64,000 bases of DNA from Streptomyces sp. WMMC940. Its GTDB lineage: Bacteria; Actinomycetota; Actinomycetes; Streptomycetales; Streptomycetaceae. Position numbers and translations under genes: made by a program. Location: NCBI RefSeq assembly GCF_027460265.1, contig NZ_JAPZBC010000001.1:3681001-3745000 (forward strand). The letters are read 5' to 3'. The notes below the pieces were generated by a model. It saw only the letters and a list, made by a program, of their open reading frames with translations. It had not been told where the DNA came from and did not search any database. Positions 8,183 through 16,399 of this stretch are shown here, piece after piece (the stretch's first letter is position 1; each line of letters begins with the position of its first letter).

Positions 8183-9292
8183 CTACTCCGGCTTGGTGCT
8201 GCCGCTGCCCCGCACCGCACCGGGCAGCGCCTTCGTCGCCCGCACGATGGTGATGACCCGGTCCGTCAGCTGGAGCGGGCTGGCCTCGGGGTCGTCATAA
8301 CCGAGCAGCCGGTGCCCGCGCAGGACGCTGACCACCAGGTCTTCCACCTCCCGGACGTTCTTGCCGACCTCGCTCTTTATCACCGGCCGCTCAACGATGT
8401 CGAGCCCGCTGCCCTGCTGGATCAGGTCCTCCATCACCGTGCCCGCGTACGGGCTGAGCACGGACAGTCCGAGGAGCCGCCCCGCCGCGCTGGCGCTGGT
8501 GATCACCGCGTCGGCGCCGGACTGGCGCAGCAGAGGCGCGTTCTCCTCCTCGCGGACCGCGGCCACGATCTTCGCTCCCCGGTTGAGCTGCCGGGCGGTG
8601 AGCGCGACCAGGACCGCCGTGTCGTCGCGCTGGGTGGCGATGATGATCTGCCGTGCCCTCTGCACCTCGGCCCGGAGCAGCACATCACTCCGGGTCGCGT
8701 CGCCGATGACCCCCGTGAATCCGTCCGCGTTCGCCGCCTCGATCACCTTGGAGCTCGGGTCGACGATGACGATCTGTGCCTTCTGCAGACCCGTCGCACA
8801 CAGGGTCAGGAGTGCGGAACGCCCCTTCGTGCCGAAGCCGATGACGACGGTGTGGTCACGCAAGGTGGACCTCCAACGGTTCAGCCGCCACTCCTCCCGG
8901 GTCCGTTCCGTGAGGACCTCGAGAGTGGTACCGACCAGAATGATCAGGAACAGCACGCGCAGCGGCGTCACCAGCAGCACATTGACCAGTCGCGCACTGT
9001 CGCTGTGCGGAACGATGTCGCCGTAACCCGTGGTGGAGAGCGTCACGGTGGAGTAGTAGACGGCGTCGAGGAAGTCGACCTTCTCATCGGCGTTGTCGTA
9101 GTAGCCGCCGCGGTCCAGCCAGACGATGAGGACCGTCAGCACGAGGACGAGCAAGGCCAGCAACAGCCGCTTGGTCACCTGCCGCAGCGGTTTTTCGACG
9201 GTCTGCTTGGGCAGGTGCACCCGCGACACGGCCAGTTGTTCGTCCGCTTGCCGGGCCATCGCGTCATGGCCGGGAAGTTTCACGTGAAACAC
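8183..9292 (-). CDS. Potassium channel with TrkA-N (RCK-like) domain
   Basis: A 369-residue two-helix potassium channel. It has a membrane helix (RLLLALLVLVLTVLIVW), a pore loop with the selectivity filter TTGYGD, a second helix (LLVTPLRVLFLIILVGTTLE), then a cytoplasmic Rossmann RCK/TrkA-N domain (VVIGFGTKGRSAL) and an RCK-C-like tail, as in MthK-type channels. The GTG start at 9292 lies inside the last codons of moeA and within the parS palindrome, so the first residues (MFHVK) are encoded by parS itself. An ATG at 9259 is an alternative start with no better ribosome site. Regulation by nucleotide or ions is expected from the family. Confidence 0.9.
   Translation of the reverse strand: MFHVKLPGHDAMARQADEQLAVSRVHLPKQTVEKPLRQVTKRLLLALLVLVLTVLIVWLDRGGYYDNADEKVDFLDAVYYSTVTLSTTGYGDIVPHSDSARLVNVLLVTPLRVLFLIILVGTTLEVLTERTREEWRLNRWRSTLRDHTVVIGFGTKGRSALLTLCATGLQKAQIVIVDPSSKVIEAANADGFTGVIGDATRSDVLLRAEVQRARQIIIATQRDDTAVLVALTARQLNRGAKIVAAVREEENAPLLRQSGADAVITSASAAGRLLGLSVLSPYAGTVMEDLIQQGSGLDIVERPVIKSEVGKNVREVEDLVVSVLRGHRLLGYDDPEASPLQLTDRVITIVRATKALPGAVRGSGSTKPE
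9277..9290. other. parS centromere site, perfect match
   Basis: GTTTCACGTGAAAC is the exact 14-bp palindromic ParB recognition sequence (15 of 16 with flanks). It overlaps both the moeA stop codon and the GTG start of the potassium-channel gene. ParB bound here would nucleate a partition complex in the oriC region. Confidence 0.85.
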
Positions 9293-10776
9293 CCTTCGGA
9301 GCTCGGCGGCCAGGGGAGATCGAGGATCTCCAGCTCGTCGCCGGGCCGCCCTCCCCCGGGAGGCACCACGGCGAGACCGTGTGCGGCGGCGATTCCCCGC
9401 AGCATGGCCGGACCGCGATAGTGCAGCGGTACGACCTTGTCGCCGCGGTGCACCACCGGCACCAGCCGGGTGTCCTGCGGATGCCCGTGGACCTCCTCCC
9501 TCAGGGACGCGCGATACGGCGCCGGGGTTGCCTGCCCGGACCGTCGGCGCAGCAGGGGCTCCGCGAGCGTGAGCAGTCCGGAGACGGCGGCGAGCGGATT
9601 CCCGGGCAGTCCCACCAGATGGCGGCCCGGAGCGAGCCTGGCCAGGAGCATCGGATGCCCGGGCCGTACGGCGACGCCGTCGACCAGCAGCTCGGCACCC
9701 GCCTTGCGCAGCACGGGATGGACGTGGTCCACCGGTCCCGCGGCCGTCCCGCCCGTGGTGATGACCAGATCGGCGGCTGATTCGGAGACGGCCCGCTGCA
9801 GGGCGTCCGCGTCGTCGCCGATCCTGCGGGTACCGGTCACGTCGGCCCCGAGGGCACGCAGCCAGGGAGCGATCATCGGCCCGAGCGCATCACGGATCAG
9901 CCCGTCGTACGGCAACCCTTCGGTGAGCAGCTCATCGCCCAGGACGAGCACCTCCACCGTCGGACGGAGCACCGTGAGGAGTTCGTCGTAGCCGGCGGCG
10001 GCTGCGAGACCGAGTACGGCAGGGGTGACCAGCGTCCCGTCGGGCAGCAGTTGGTCGCCGGAGCGACATTCCTGGCCCCGGGGCCTGATGTCCTGACCGT
10101 GCAACACCCGTCGCTGGGCGTACAGATGGCCGCTGTCGTCGGTCCGGGCGTGCTCGGTACGGATCACCGCGGTGGCGCCGGGCGGGACGCGGGCGCCGGT
10201 CGCGATCCGTACGGCCGTGCCGTCCGAGAGAGCCCCGGCCTCCCCGTGCCCGGCGAGTATGCCGCTGTCGCCGGACACCACCGTCCACGGTCCCGGGCCC
10301 GCGACCGCCCAGCCGTCCATGGCGGAGGTGTCGAACGACGGCAGATCGACGAACGCGGTGAGAGGGGTGGCGAGCACCCTGCCGAGGGAGGCGGCGAGGG
10401 GATCGCGGTGGGTGCGCAGCACCCCGGCACGTCCGGCGCGGGACGCGACGGCGCGTGCCTCGTCCCAGGGTGTGCCGCGGCGCTGTCCGTGCGGGGCGTC
10501 CCGTCCCGGTGCGGACGGCTCCCGACGCCGTGACGAGGTCGCCGACCGTCTTCCCACCAGCGCGAGGGCGTCCTCCACGCCGTCGTCGACCTCCGCCATC
10601 GGGGCGGCGGCACGGTCATCGGACCGGCCGCGGGGCACGGGGCCGGGCGCCGGCTCACCGGTGCCGCCCTGCCCGGTGCCGCCCTGCCCGGTGCCGCCCT
10701 GCCCGGTGCCGCCCTGCCCGGTGGCGCCCTGCCCGGTGGCGCCGGAAGCGCCGAGATCATGGTCCTGTGCGGTCAT
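9280..10776 (-). CDS. moeA: Molybdopterin molybdotransferase MoeA-like protein
   Basis: A 498-residue MoeA/CinA-fold protein that should insert molybdate into adenylylated molybdopterin in Moco synthesis. Family motifs: DLPSFDTSAMDGWAV, TTGGTAAGPVDHVHPVLRKA in the MPT-binding domain, VGLPGNPLAAVSGLLTLAEP, and a C-terminal beta domain ending GDELEILDLP. It carries an N-terminal extension of about 80 residues that is absent from typical MoeA (about 410 residues). This extension begins with a GTGQG-type pentapeptide repeat encoded by 15-bp tandem repeats. The start overlaps the stop of the upstream NTP-transferase gene (ATGA at 10776-10773), so the pair is coupled. Confidence 0.88.
   Translation of the reverse strand: MTAQDHDLGASGATGQGATGQGGTGQGGTGQGGTGQGGTGEPAPGPVPRGRSDDRAAAPMAEVDDGVEDALALVGRRSATSSRRREPSAPGRDAPHGQRRGTPWDEARAVASRAGRAGVLRTHRDPLAASLGRVLATPLTAFVDLPSFDTSAMDGWAVAGPGPWTVVSGDSGILAGHGEAGALSDGTAVRIATGARVPPGATAVIRTEHARTDDSGHLYAQRRVLHGQDIRPRGQECRSGDQLLPDGTLVTPAVLGLAAAAGYDELLTVLRPTVEVLVLGDELLTEGLPYDGLIRDALGPMIAPWLRALGADVTGTRRIGDDADALQRAVSESAADLVITTGGTAAGPVDHVHPVLRKAGAELLVDGVAVRPGHPMLLARLAPGRHLVGLPGNPLAAVSGLLTLAEPLLRRRSGQATPAPYRASLREEVHGHPQDTRLVPVVHRGDKVVPLHYRGPAMLRGIAAAHGLAVVPPGGGRPGDELEILDLPWPPSSEGCFT
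10666..10740. repeat. 15-bp tandem repeat within moeA
   Basis: Five head-to-tail copies of a 15-bp unit (GCCCTGCCCGGTGCC, the last two ending GGC) encode Gly/Thr/Gln pentapeptides in the N-terminal extension of MoeA. The copies are in frame and nearly identical, so length variation between strains is likely. Confidence 0.9.
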
Positions 10777-11708
10777 CGGCTACCGGCCCCGTCGCTACGT
10801 TCCGGACCGTTCCGGTGGTCCTCAGGTCCGTCCGCCCCTGACTCGGCGACCGCTGTCCCGTCCGCCTCGGCCGCCCACCGTGCGGCGAGTGCCGAGGCCC
10901 TGCGGGCCGCCTCGGCGACCGCCCGGGCTTCGTCACCGCCGGCTCTCGCCGCCGCATAGCCGACGAGAAAGGTGGTCAGCGGAGCCGCGGGCCGGGCTAC
11001 GCCATGCGCGGCGTCCCGGGCGAGGTCGAGCAGCAGCCCCGTGTCCACCTCGAGGTCGATGCCGAGTTCGTCCTTGACTGCGGTGATCCATTCATCCAGC
11101 ACATTCCCATGCTCCCTGATCCTGGCCCGGGCCGTGACGATGTCCTCCCAGGTGTCGCAGTCGTACGCGGCCATCGGTCCGGCGGCCACCCGGTCCAGGT
11201 CGAGTTCAGCCGTCAGCAGCCTCAGCGGCAGCCCTGAGAGACCGCCGTGCTCGGCGGCGATCAGAGCCAGTTCGCGATGGAGTGGTTCCGCCCGGTACGC
11301 CGCGACGAGCGGCTGGTCCCGTCCGTCGGCATCGACGAGGAGCGCGCCCTCCCGTCCTCCGGTATGCAGGGCGTCGACCAGCCGCCGTACGGTCCCGTCG
11401 TCGAGGAAGGGAAGATCAGCGGAGAGCACCACGACGGTGCGGGCGCCGGTCCGGCGGAGACCCGCGTGGAGCGCGGCGAGCGGCCCGCCGCCCGGCGGGG
11501 TTTCGCGCGTCCAGGTCACCGGGCGCGCGGTCGGCCGCCGCCCGCCGACGACGACCGTGCGCCCGGCACCCCGGCTTGCCGTCAGCACCCGGTCGAGCAG
11601 CGTCCGGCCGCCGACGCTCACCCCCGGCTTGTCCGCGCCGCCGAGCCGCTCGGCGGCGCCTCCGGCGAGCACGATGGCGTCGTAGTCCGCTTCCGCATCG
11701 GCAGTCAC
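10773..11708 (-). CDS. MobA-like nucleotidyltransferase with DUF6457 tail
   Basis: A 311-residue two-part protein. Residues 1-195 are a MobA-type NTP transferase (IVLAGGAAERLGGADKPGV with the LAGG loop, and VVLSADLPFLD with the metal-binding Asp). They probably attach GMP or CMP to molybdopterin. Residues 215-285 form a small helical domain (LDEWITAVKDELGIDLEVD onward) often found fused to, or next to, actinobacterial MobA. The GTG at 11708 is the first start in frame that does not run into the E2 gene. The gene overlaps moeA by 4 nt, which supports a Moco role. A role on another NDP-sugar cannot be excluded. Confidence 0.82.
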   Translation of the reverse strand: MTADAEADYDAIVLAGGAAERLGGADKPGVSVGGRTLLDRVLTASRGAGRTVVVGGRRPTARPVTWTRETPPGGGPLAALHAGLRRTGARTVVVLSADLPFLDDGTVRRLVDALHTGGREGALLVDADGRDQPLVAAYRAEPLHRELALIAAEHGGLSGLPLRLLTAELDLDRVAAGPMAAYDCDTWEDIVTARARIREHGNVLDEWITAVKDELGIDLEVDTGLLLDLARDAAHGVARPAAPLTTFLVGYAAARAGGDEARAVAEAARRASALAARWAAEADGTAVAESGADGPEDHRNGPERSDGAGSR

Positions 11709-11784
11709 CCCAGAAGTATGGGCCGTGACCGCCGATACGGAACCCTTGGGCCCCTCGGACGCGGTTTCCCGCGCTACCTCGTGA

Positions 11785-13320
11785 TCAGAGGGTGCGCAGC
11801 AGCACCGCGGGCTGCTCCACGCAGTCCGCCACGTACCGGAGGAAGCCGCCGGCCGTGCCTCCGTCGCACACCCGGTGGTCGAACGTGAGCGAGAGCTGCA
11901 CGACCTGGCGGACGGCGAGCTGTCCCTCGTGCACCCAGGGCTTGGGCACGATACGGCCGACACCGAGCATGGCCGCCTCCGGGTGGTTGATGATCGGCGT
12001 GGAGCCGTCGACCCCGAACACCCCGTAGTTGTTCAGCGTGAACGTGCCGCCCGTGAGGTCGCCCGGAGTGAGGCTGCCCTGGCGGGCCTTGTCGGTGAGC
12101 CGCGCGAACTCCTCGGTGAGCGACTCCGCCGTGCGGTCCTGCGCGTCACGGACGACCGGGACGACCAGGCCCCGGTCGGTCTGGGCGGCGAAGCCGAGAT
12201 GGACCCCCGGCAGCCGCACGATCTCCCTCGTATCAAGATCCACCGTGGAGTTGAGCTCCGGGTGGCGGGCGAGCGCCGCCGTGCAGATACGGGCCAGCAG
12301 GGCGAGCAGCGAGATCTTCGGCCCGCCCGCCGCGTTCATGGCCTTGCGGGCGGCCATGAGTTCGGTGGCGTCCGCGTCGACCCAGCAGGTCGCGTCCGGG
12401 ATCTCCCGGCGGCTGCGGGACAGCTTGTCCGCGACGGCGCCGCGCACCCCGCGCAGGGGAATCCGCTCACCGGTGGCCGGGCCGCGCGCGGCGGCGGGCG
12501 CCGGTGCGGGCTCGGTGGCGGCAGCGGTGGTGGCAACCGGCGGCTGTGGCGCGACATGGTGCTCGGCCGCGCCGGCACTGGCCCGTACGGCGTGCTCCAC
12601 GTCCACGCGCAGGATCAGCCCGTCCGGCCCTGATCCCCGCAGCGCCCGCAGATCGACCCCGTTGTCCCGGGCCAGCCGCCGCACCAGCGGCGAGATGACC
12701 GCGACCGGACCTTCGTGGGCGTACGGGACGGCTTCGAGGACGACGTCGCCCTGTGCGGGGGTGCCGCGCGGCGCGTCGGGCGCCGGGCTCTCCACGGCGC
12801 TGTCCCAGACCGGTTCGTGCGCCGCGGGCGACGCCCCCGACTTCCCCCCGGGCAAAGGACCGGGAGCCGACGGGACGGGTCCCGGACCGCTCGCGGTACG
12901 CGCGTCGCCCGTGGCGGCGGACCTCTCGCCGGTGAGCGCCGCCGGGCGGACCCTCCGGCGGCGTGCCGCCGGTGCGCCCGTGCCGTAGCCCACGAGGACG
13001 TTGCCCGAGGACTCCGCCTCCTGGCTCGCGGCGCTGCCGGCACCCTCGGCGGAGCCGTCGGGGGCGGGCTCCGTCGCGCCCACCGCGACGGTGAGCAGGG
13101 GAGCCCCGACGGGAAGCTCCGCCCCTTCGTCACCGAAGCGCTGCGTGACCACGCCCGCGTACGGGCAGGGCACCTCGACCATCGCCTTGGCCGTCTCGAC
13201 CTCGACGACCGGCTGGTCGATGGCGACGACGTCGCCCACGTCCACCAGCCAGCGGACGATCTCCGCCTCGGTCAGTCCCTCACCGAGGTCCGGCAGCCTG
13301 AATTCGAGCACCTGGGCCAT
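11785..13320 (-). CDS. bkdC: Branched-chain 2-oxoacid dehydrogenase E2 (dihydrolipoyl acyltransferase)
   Basis: The 511-residue E2 core of the 2-oxoacid dehydrogenase complex. Residues 1-80 are a single lipoyl domain with the lipoylated Lys in VEVETAKAMVEV. An Ala/Pro-rich linker follows, then a peripheral subunit-binding domain (ISPLVRRLARDNGVDLRAL) and a catalytic acyltransferase domain ending in the active-site motif DHRVCDGG. It transfers branched acyl groups to CoA, supplying isobutyryl-, isovaleryl- and 2-methylbutyryl-CoA for fatty-acid and polyketide starters as well as Val/Leu/Ile breakdown. Its start overlaps the E1beta stop by one base. No E3 gene is linked. Confidence 0.93.
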   Translation of the reverse strand: MAQVLEFRLPDLGEGLTEAEIVRWLVDVGDVVAIDQPVVEVETAKAMVEVPCPYAGVVTQRFGDEGAELPVGAPLLTVAVGATEPAPDGSAEGAGSAASQEAESSGNVLVGYGTGAPAARRRRVRPAALTGERSAATGDARTASGPGPVPSAPGPLPGGKSGASPAAHEPVWDSAVESPAPDAPRGTPAQGDVVLEAVPYAHEGPVAVISPLVRRLARDNGVDLRALRGSGPDGLILRVDVEHAVRASAGAAEHHVAPQPPVATTAAATEPAPAPAAARGPATGERIPLRGVRGAVADKLSRSRREIPDATCWVDADATELMAARKAMNAAGGPKISLLALLARICTAALARHPELNSTVDLDTREIVRLPGVHLGFAAQTDRGLVVPVVRDAQDRTAESLTEEFARLTDKARQGSLTPGDLTGGTFTLNNYGVFGVDGSTPIINHPEAAMLGVGRIVPKPWVHEGQLAVRQVVQLSLTFDHRVCDGGTAGGFLRYVADCVEQPAVLLRTL

Positions 13321-14333
13321 CAGCTCTCCGCCTCCCACTGCAGCCGTGCCACGGCGTCCAGTACCCGGTCCACACCCGGCAGGTGGTGACGCTCCAGCAT
13401 CGGCGGCGGATAGGGAATGTCGAAACCGGCCACCCTCAGCACGGGGGCCTCGAGGTGGTGGAAACAGCGCTCGGTCACCCTGGCCGCGATCTCGCCGCCA
13501 GGACCGCCGAAGCCCGTGGACTCGTGGACGACGACGGCCCGGCCCGTGCGGCGCACGGAGGCGCACACGGTCTCGTCGTCGAACGGCACGAGCGAACGCA
13601 GATCCACGACCTCCAGGTCCCAGCCCTCGGCCTCGGCGGCCTCCGCCGCCTCCATGCAGACCGGCACGGAGGGACCGTAGGTGATGAGCGTGGCGCTGCG
13701 ACCCTGGCGGCGCACCACCGCGCGGCCGATGGGTTCCACGGCCGCCGGGGCGTCCGGCGACCAGTCTGCCTTGGACCAGTAAAGCCGCTTCGGTTCCAGG
13801 AAGACCACGGGGTCGTCGGAGGCGATGGCCTCCCGCAGCAGCCCGTACGCGTCCTCGACCGTCGCCGGCGTGACGACATGGAGCCCCGGAGTCGCCATGT
13901 AGTACGCCTCGGAGGAGTCGCTGTGGTGCTCGACGCCGCCGATGCCGCCGCCGTAGGGCACCCGCACGGTGATCGGCAGCGGCATCGCCCCGCGCGTCCG
14001 GTTCCGCATCCGGGAGACATGGCTGATCAGCTGCTCGAACGCCGGATAGGCGAAGGCGTCGAACTGCATCTCGACGACGGGACGCAGCCCGTACATCGCC
14101 ATGCCGACGGCCGTGCCGAGGATGCCCGCCTCGGCGAGCGGGGTGTCTGTGCACCGGTCCTCGCCGAACTCCTTGGCGAGCCCGTCCGTGACCCGGAAGA
14201 CCCCGCCGAGGGTGCCGACGTCCTCGCCCATGACGTGGACGGTCGGGTCCTCGGCCATGGCGTCGCGCATCGCACGCTGGAGGGCCTGCGCCATCGTGGC
14301 GGGCTTGGCCTGCCGTGCGGTTGCCGTGCTCAT
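13320..14333 (-). CDS. bkdB: Branched-chain 2-oxoacid dehydrogenase E1 beta subunit
   Basis: A 337-residue transketolase-like E1beta subunit. Family signatures are MAQALQRAMRDAMAEDP, GEDVGTLGGVFRVTDGL, the DTPLAEAGILGTAVGMA segment, QFDAFAYPAFEQLISH, and the C-terminal VVVHESTGFGGPGGEIAARV. It forms the ThDP-dependent alpha2-beta2 E1 that decarboxylates the branched-chain 2-oxoacids. It overlaps the E1alpha stop (ATGA at 14333) and the E2 start, so the three genes are tightly coupled. The acidic and aromatic substrate-channel residues match the branched-chain rather than the pyruvate class as far as can be judged by eye. Confidence 0.92.
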   Translation of the reverse strand: MSTATARQAKPATMAQALQRAMRDAMAEDPTVHVMGEDVGTLGGVFRVTDGLAKEFGEDRCTDTPLAEAGILGTAVGMAMYGLRPVVEMQFDAFAYPAFEQLISHVSRMRNRTRGAMPLPITVRVPYGGGIGGVEHHSDSSEAYYMATPGLHVVTPATVEDAYGLLREAIASDDPVVFLEPKRLYWSKADWSPDAPAAVEPIGRAVVRRQGRSATLITYGPSVPVCMEAAEAAEAEGWDLEVVDLRSLVPFDDETVCASVRRTGRAVVVHESTGFGGPGGEIAARVTERCFHHLEAPVLRVAGFDIPYPPPMLERHHLPGVDRVLDAVARLQWEAES

Positions 14334-15490
14334 CGTGCGTCACCTTCCGCGCCGTGGGCGCCCTCTCCGCTCTCGGCTTCCAGCTCGGCGCGCAGCTGCG
14401 CGGCCTGCTCCCGCAGCTGACCGGTCTGCTCGGCGTAGACGTGCTCGAACAGGTCCATCGGGTTCAGCACGGGATCCGCGTTCATCCGCTCCCTCAGCCG
14501 GGCGGCCATCGCCTCGGCTGCCTCGGCGGCCGACCGCACTCCGTCCTCGTCGAGCAGCCCCCGGCCCGTCAGCTCCGTCTCCAGCAGCCGGATCGGGTCG
14601 TGCTCACGCCAGGCCTCGACCTCGCTGTCGCCCCGGTACCGGGTGGCGTCGTCGGCGTTCGTGTGCGCGTCGATGCGGTAGGTGATCGCCTCGACGAGGG
14701 TCGGGCCGCCGCCCCGGCGGGCCCGTGCGACGGCCTCGCCGAGCACCTCGTGCACCGCCGCCGCGTCGTTGCCGTCGACGAGCCGGCCGGGCATTCCGTA
14801 TCCCACGGCCTTGTGCGCGAGGGACGGGGCCGCGGTCTGCTTGGACAGCGGCACGGAGATCGCGAAGCCGTTGTTCTGCACGAGGAAGACGACCGGCGCC
14901 CGCCAGACGGCGGCGAAGTTGAGCGCCTCGTGGAAGTCGCCCTCGCTGGTGCCGCCGTCGCCGACCATGGCGAGCGCCACGACGTCGTCGCCCTTGAGCC
15001 GCGCGGCGTGGGCCAGACCCACGGCGTGGGGAAGCTGGGTGGCGAGCGGGGTGGACAGCGGGGCGATGCGGTGCTCGTACGGGTCGTAACCGGTGTGCCA
15101 GTCACCGCGCAGGAGCGTCAGTGCCTGTACCGGGTCGAGCCCGCGGGCCACGGCGGCGAGGGTGTCCCGGTAGCTCGGGAACAGCCAGTCGCGCTCCTCC
15201 AGCGCGAGGGCGGCGGCGACCTCGCAGGCCTCCTGACCGGTGCTCGACGGATACACGGCGAGCCTGCCCTGCTTGGTGAGGGCGGTCGCCTGCGCGTTGT
15301 ACCTGCGGCCGCGGACCAGCTCCGCGTACAGCCGCAGAAGCAGCTCGGGGTCGGCACCGCCCGCGGCGTCGGTGCCGAGGACCCGGTACGGCTCCGGGTC
15401 GGGAAGCAGCGGCGCAGGGTCGGTGCGCGGCTTCCAGGCGGGCGGCGGGGTGGGCCGGTAGGCCGCACCCGGCCGCTCCTGGACCGTCAT
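14330..15490 (-). CDS. bkdA: Branched-chain 2-oxoacid dehydrogenase E1 alpha subunit
   Basis: An E1alpha subunit of 386 residues from the ATG at 15490. The ThDP-binding motif runs from GDGGTSEGDFHEALNFAAVW to VQNNGFAIS; the entrance region YPSSTGQEA and the phosphorylation-loop equivalent YRIDAHTNADDATRYR are also present. A TTG at 15505 has a much better ribosome site (GAGGAGG, 8 nt spacing) and may be the true start, adding five residues. The operon bkdA-bkdB-bkdC is transcribed leftward from a 200-bp region shared with a divergent Lrp/AsnC regulator. That region also holds a PaaR-like palindrome at 15575-15588. Confidence 0.92.
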   Translation of the reverse strand: MTVQERPGAAYRPTPPPAWKPRTDPAPLLPDPEPYRVLGTDAAGGADPELLLRLYAELVRGRRYNAQATALTKQGRLAVYPSSTGQEACEVAAALALEERDWLFPSYRDTLAAVARGLDPVQALTLLRGDWHTGYDPYEHRIAPLSTPLATQLPHAVGLAHAARLKGDDVVALAMVGDGGTSEGDFHEALNFAAVWRAPVVFLVQNNGFAISVPLSKQTAAPSLAHKAVGYGMPGRLVDGNDAAAVHEVLGEAVARARRGGGPTLVEAITYRIDAHTNADDATRYRGDSEVEAWREHDPIRLLETELTGRGLLDEDGVRSAAEAAEAMAARLRERMNADPVLNPMDLFEHVYAEQTGQLREQAAQLRAELEAESGEGAHGAEGDAR

Positions 15491-15574
15491 GCTGCTCTTC
15501 TTCAACGCGAGCACCTCCTCGTGGGAGCGGGCATAAGGACCCATGAAGGGCGCGGAGTGTGAGGCGCCTCACCT

Positions 15575-15588
15575 ACCGATTGTTCGGT
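15575..15588. promoter_or_regulatory. PaaR-type operator copy in the bkd promoter region
   Basis: ACCGATTGTTCGGT differs by one central base from ACCGATCGTTCGGT, the palindrome that precedes paaH/paaN and paaA in this window. It lies about 85 nt upstream of the E1alpha start and about 100 nt upstream of the divergent Lrp gene, a position suited to controlling either promoter. The match is seen in the sequence; binding is inferred. Confidence 0.5.
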
Positions 15589-15621
15589 CGTGGGCGCATT
15601 TTGGCTACAGGCACCTTCAGC

Positions 15622-15645
15622 CTGTGGACAAACGGTTCTCCACAG
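15622..15645. promoter_or_regulatory. Inverted DnaA-box-like nonamers upstream of the Lrp gene
   Basis: TGTGGACAA (15623-15631) is the reverse complement of TTGTCCACA, the preferred Streptomyces DnaA box. TTCTCCACA (15636-15644) fits the relaxed consensus and faces it. Together they also make the 7-bp inverted repeat CTGTGGA/TCCACAG (15622-15628, 15639-15645), which could instead be an Lrp-type operator. Both readings are unproven. Confidence 0.4.
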
Positions 15646-15689
15646 CCTGGGATAGGAGCAGGTCGTCCACGGCGGAAAGGTGGGGGGAC

Positions 15690-16220
15690 GTGACAGCTGA
15701 ACAAATGGCCGACGACGGGGACCGCACGGTCTACGAAACGGTGCCCGGCGCGGACCAGGGGCCGCCGGCGCGCACCCTGGACGCGATCGACCGCGACATC
15801 CTCCGCATCCTCCAGACGGACGGCCGCGCCTCGATACGGTCCGTGGCCGAACGCGTCCATGTGTCGCGGGCCAACGCCTACGCCCGCATCAACCGGCTGA
15901 TCGACGACGGAGTGATCCGGGGCTTCAGCGCACGGGTGAACCACGAACGCGCAGGCCACGGCGCCTCGGCCTACATCACCCTCAAGATCGTCCAGAACTC
16001 GTGGCGGACGGTGCGCGAGCAGCTCCAGGAACTCCCCGGGGCCGCCCACATAGCGCTGGTCAGCGGCGACTTCGACGTGCTGCTCCTGGTTCACACGCCG
16101 GACAACCGCACCCTGCGGGAACTCGTACTGACCAGGCTCCAGGCGATCCCCGAGGTGCTCTCCACCCGCACCCTGCTGGTCTTCGAGGAGACGGACCTGG
16201 ATCCGGACCCGGCGCGCTGA
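15690..16220 (+). CDS. bkdR: Lrp/AsnC-family regulator divergent from the bkd operon
   Basis: A 176-residue feast/famine regulator. It has an N-terminal helix-turn-helix (LDAIDRDILRILQTDGRASI, then AERVHVSRANAYARINRLID) and a C-terminal RAM/ligand-binding beta-alpha domain (GASAYITLKIVQNSWRTVRE onward). The GTG at 15690 follows a GGGGGGA ribosome site. Lrp proteins beside bkd genes typically control them in response to branched-chain amino acids, and the divergent arrangement supports that here. The gene name is assigned from this context, not from a specific match. Confidence 0.85.
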   Translation: MTAEQMADDGDRTVYETVPGADQGPPARTLDAIDRDILRILQTDGRASIRSVAERVHVSRANAYARINRLIDDGVIRGFSARVNHERAGHGASAYITLKIVQNSWRTVREQLQELPGAAHIALVSGDFDVLLLVHTPDNRTLRELVLTRLQAIPEVLSTRTLLVFEETDLDPDPAR

Positions 16221-16399
16221 GGCCGTACCGGCGCTCCGTCGCCGCACCCGGCCCGCTGCGGTGCCCCGACGGTCCGGGCAGGGCGAGGCCGTCCGGTCCC
16301 GGAGCACCGCCGGATCCGGGCGCGATCCGGGCCCGCGACGCCGTACGCCCGCGGCGCACGACGCCTCACTCCCGCGGTGCCGGAGCGCGGGCCGCCGGA

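Noticed and set aside
10666..10740. Regularly repeated 15-mers suggesting a CRISPR-like array
   Set aside because: The units are head to tail without spacers and in frame within moeA; this is a coding minisatellite.
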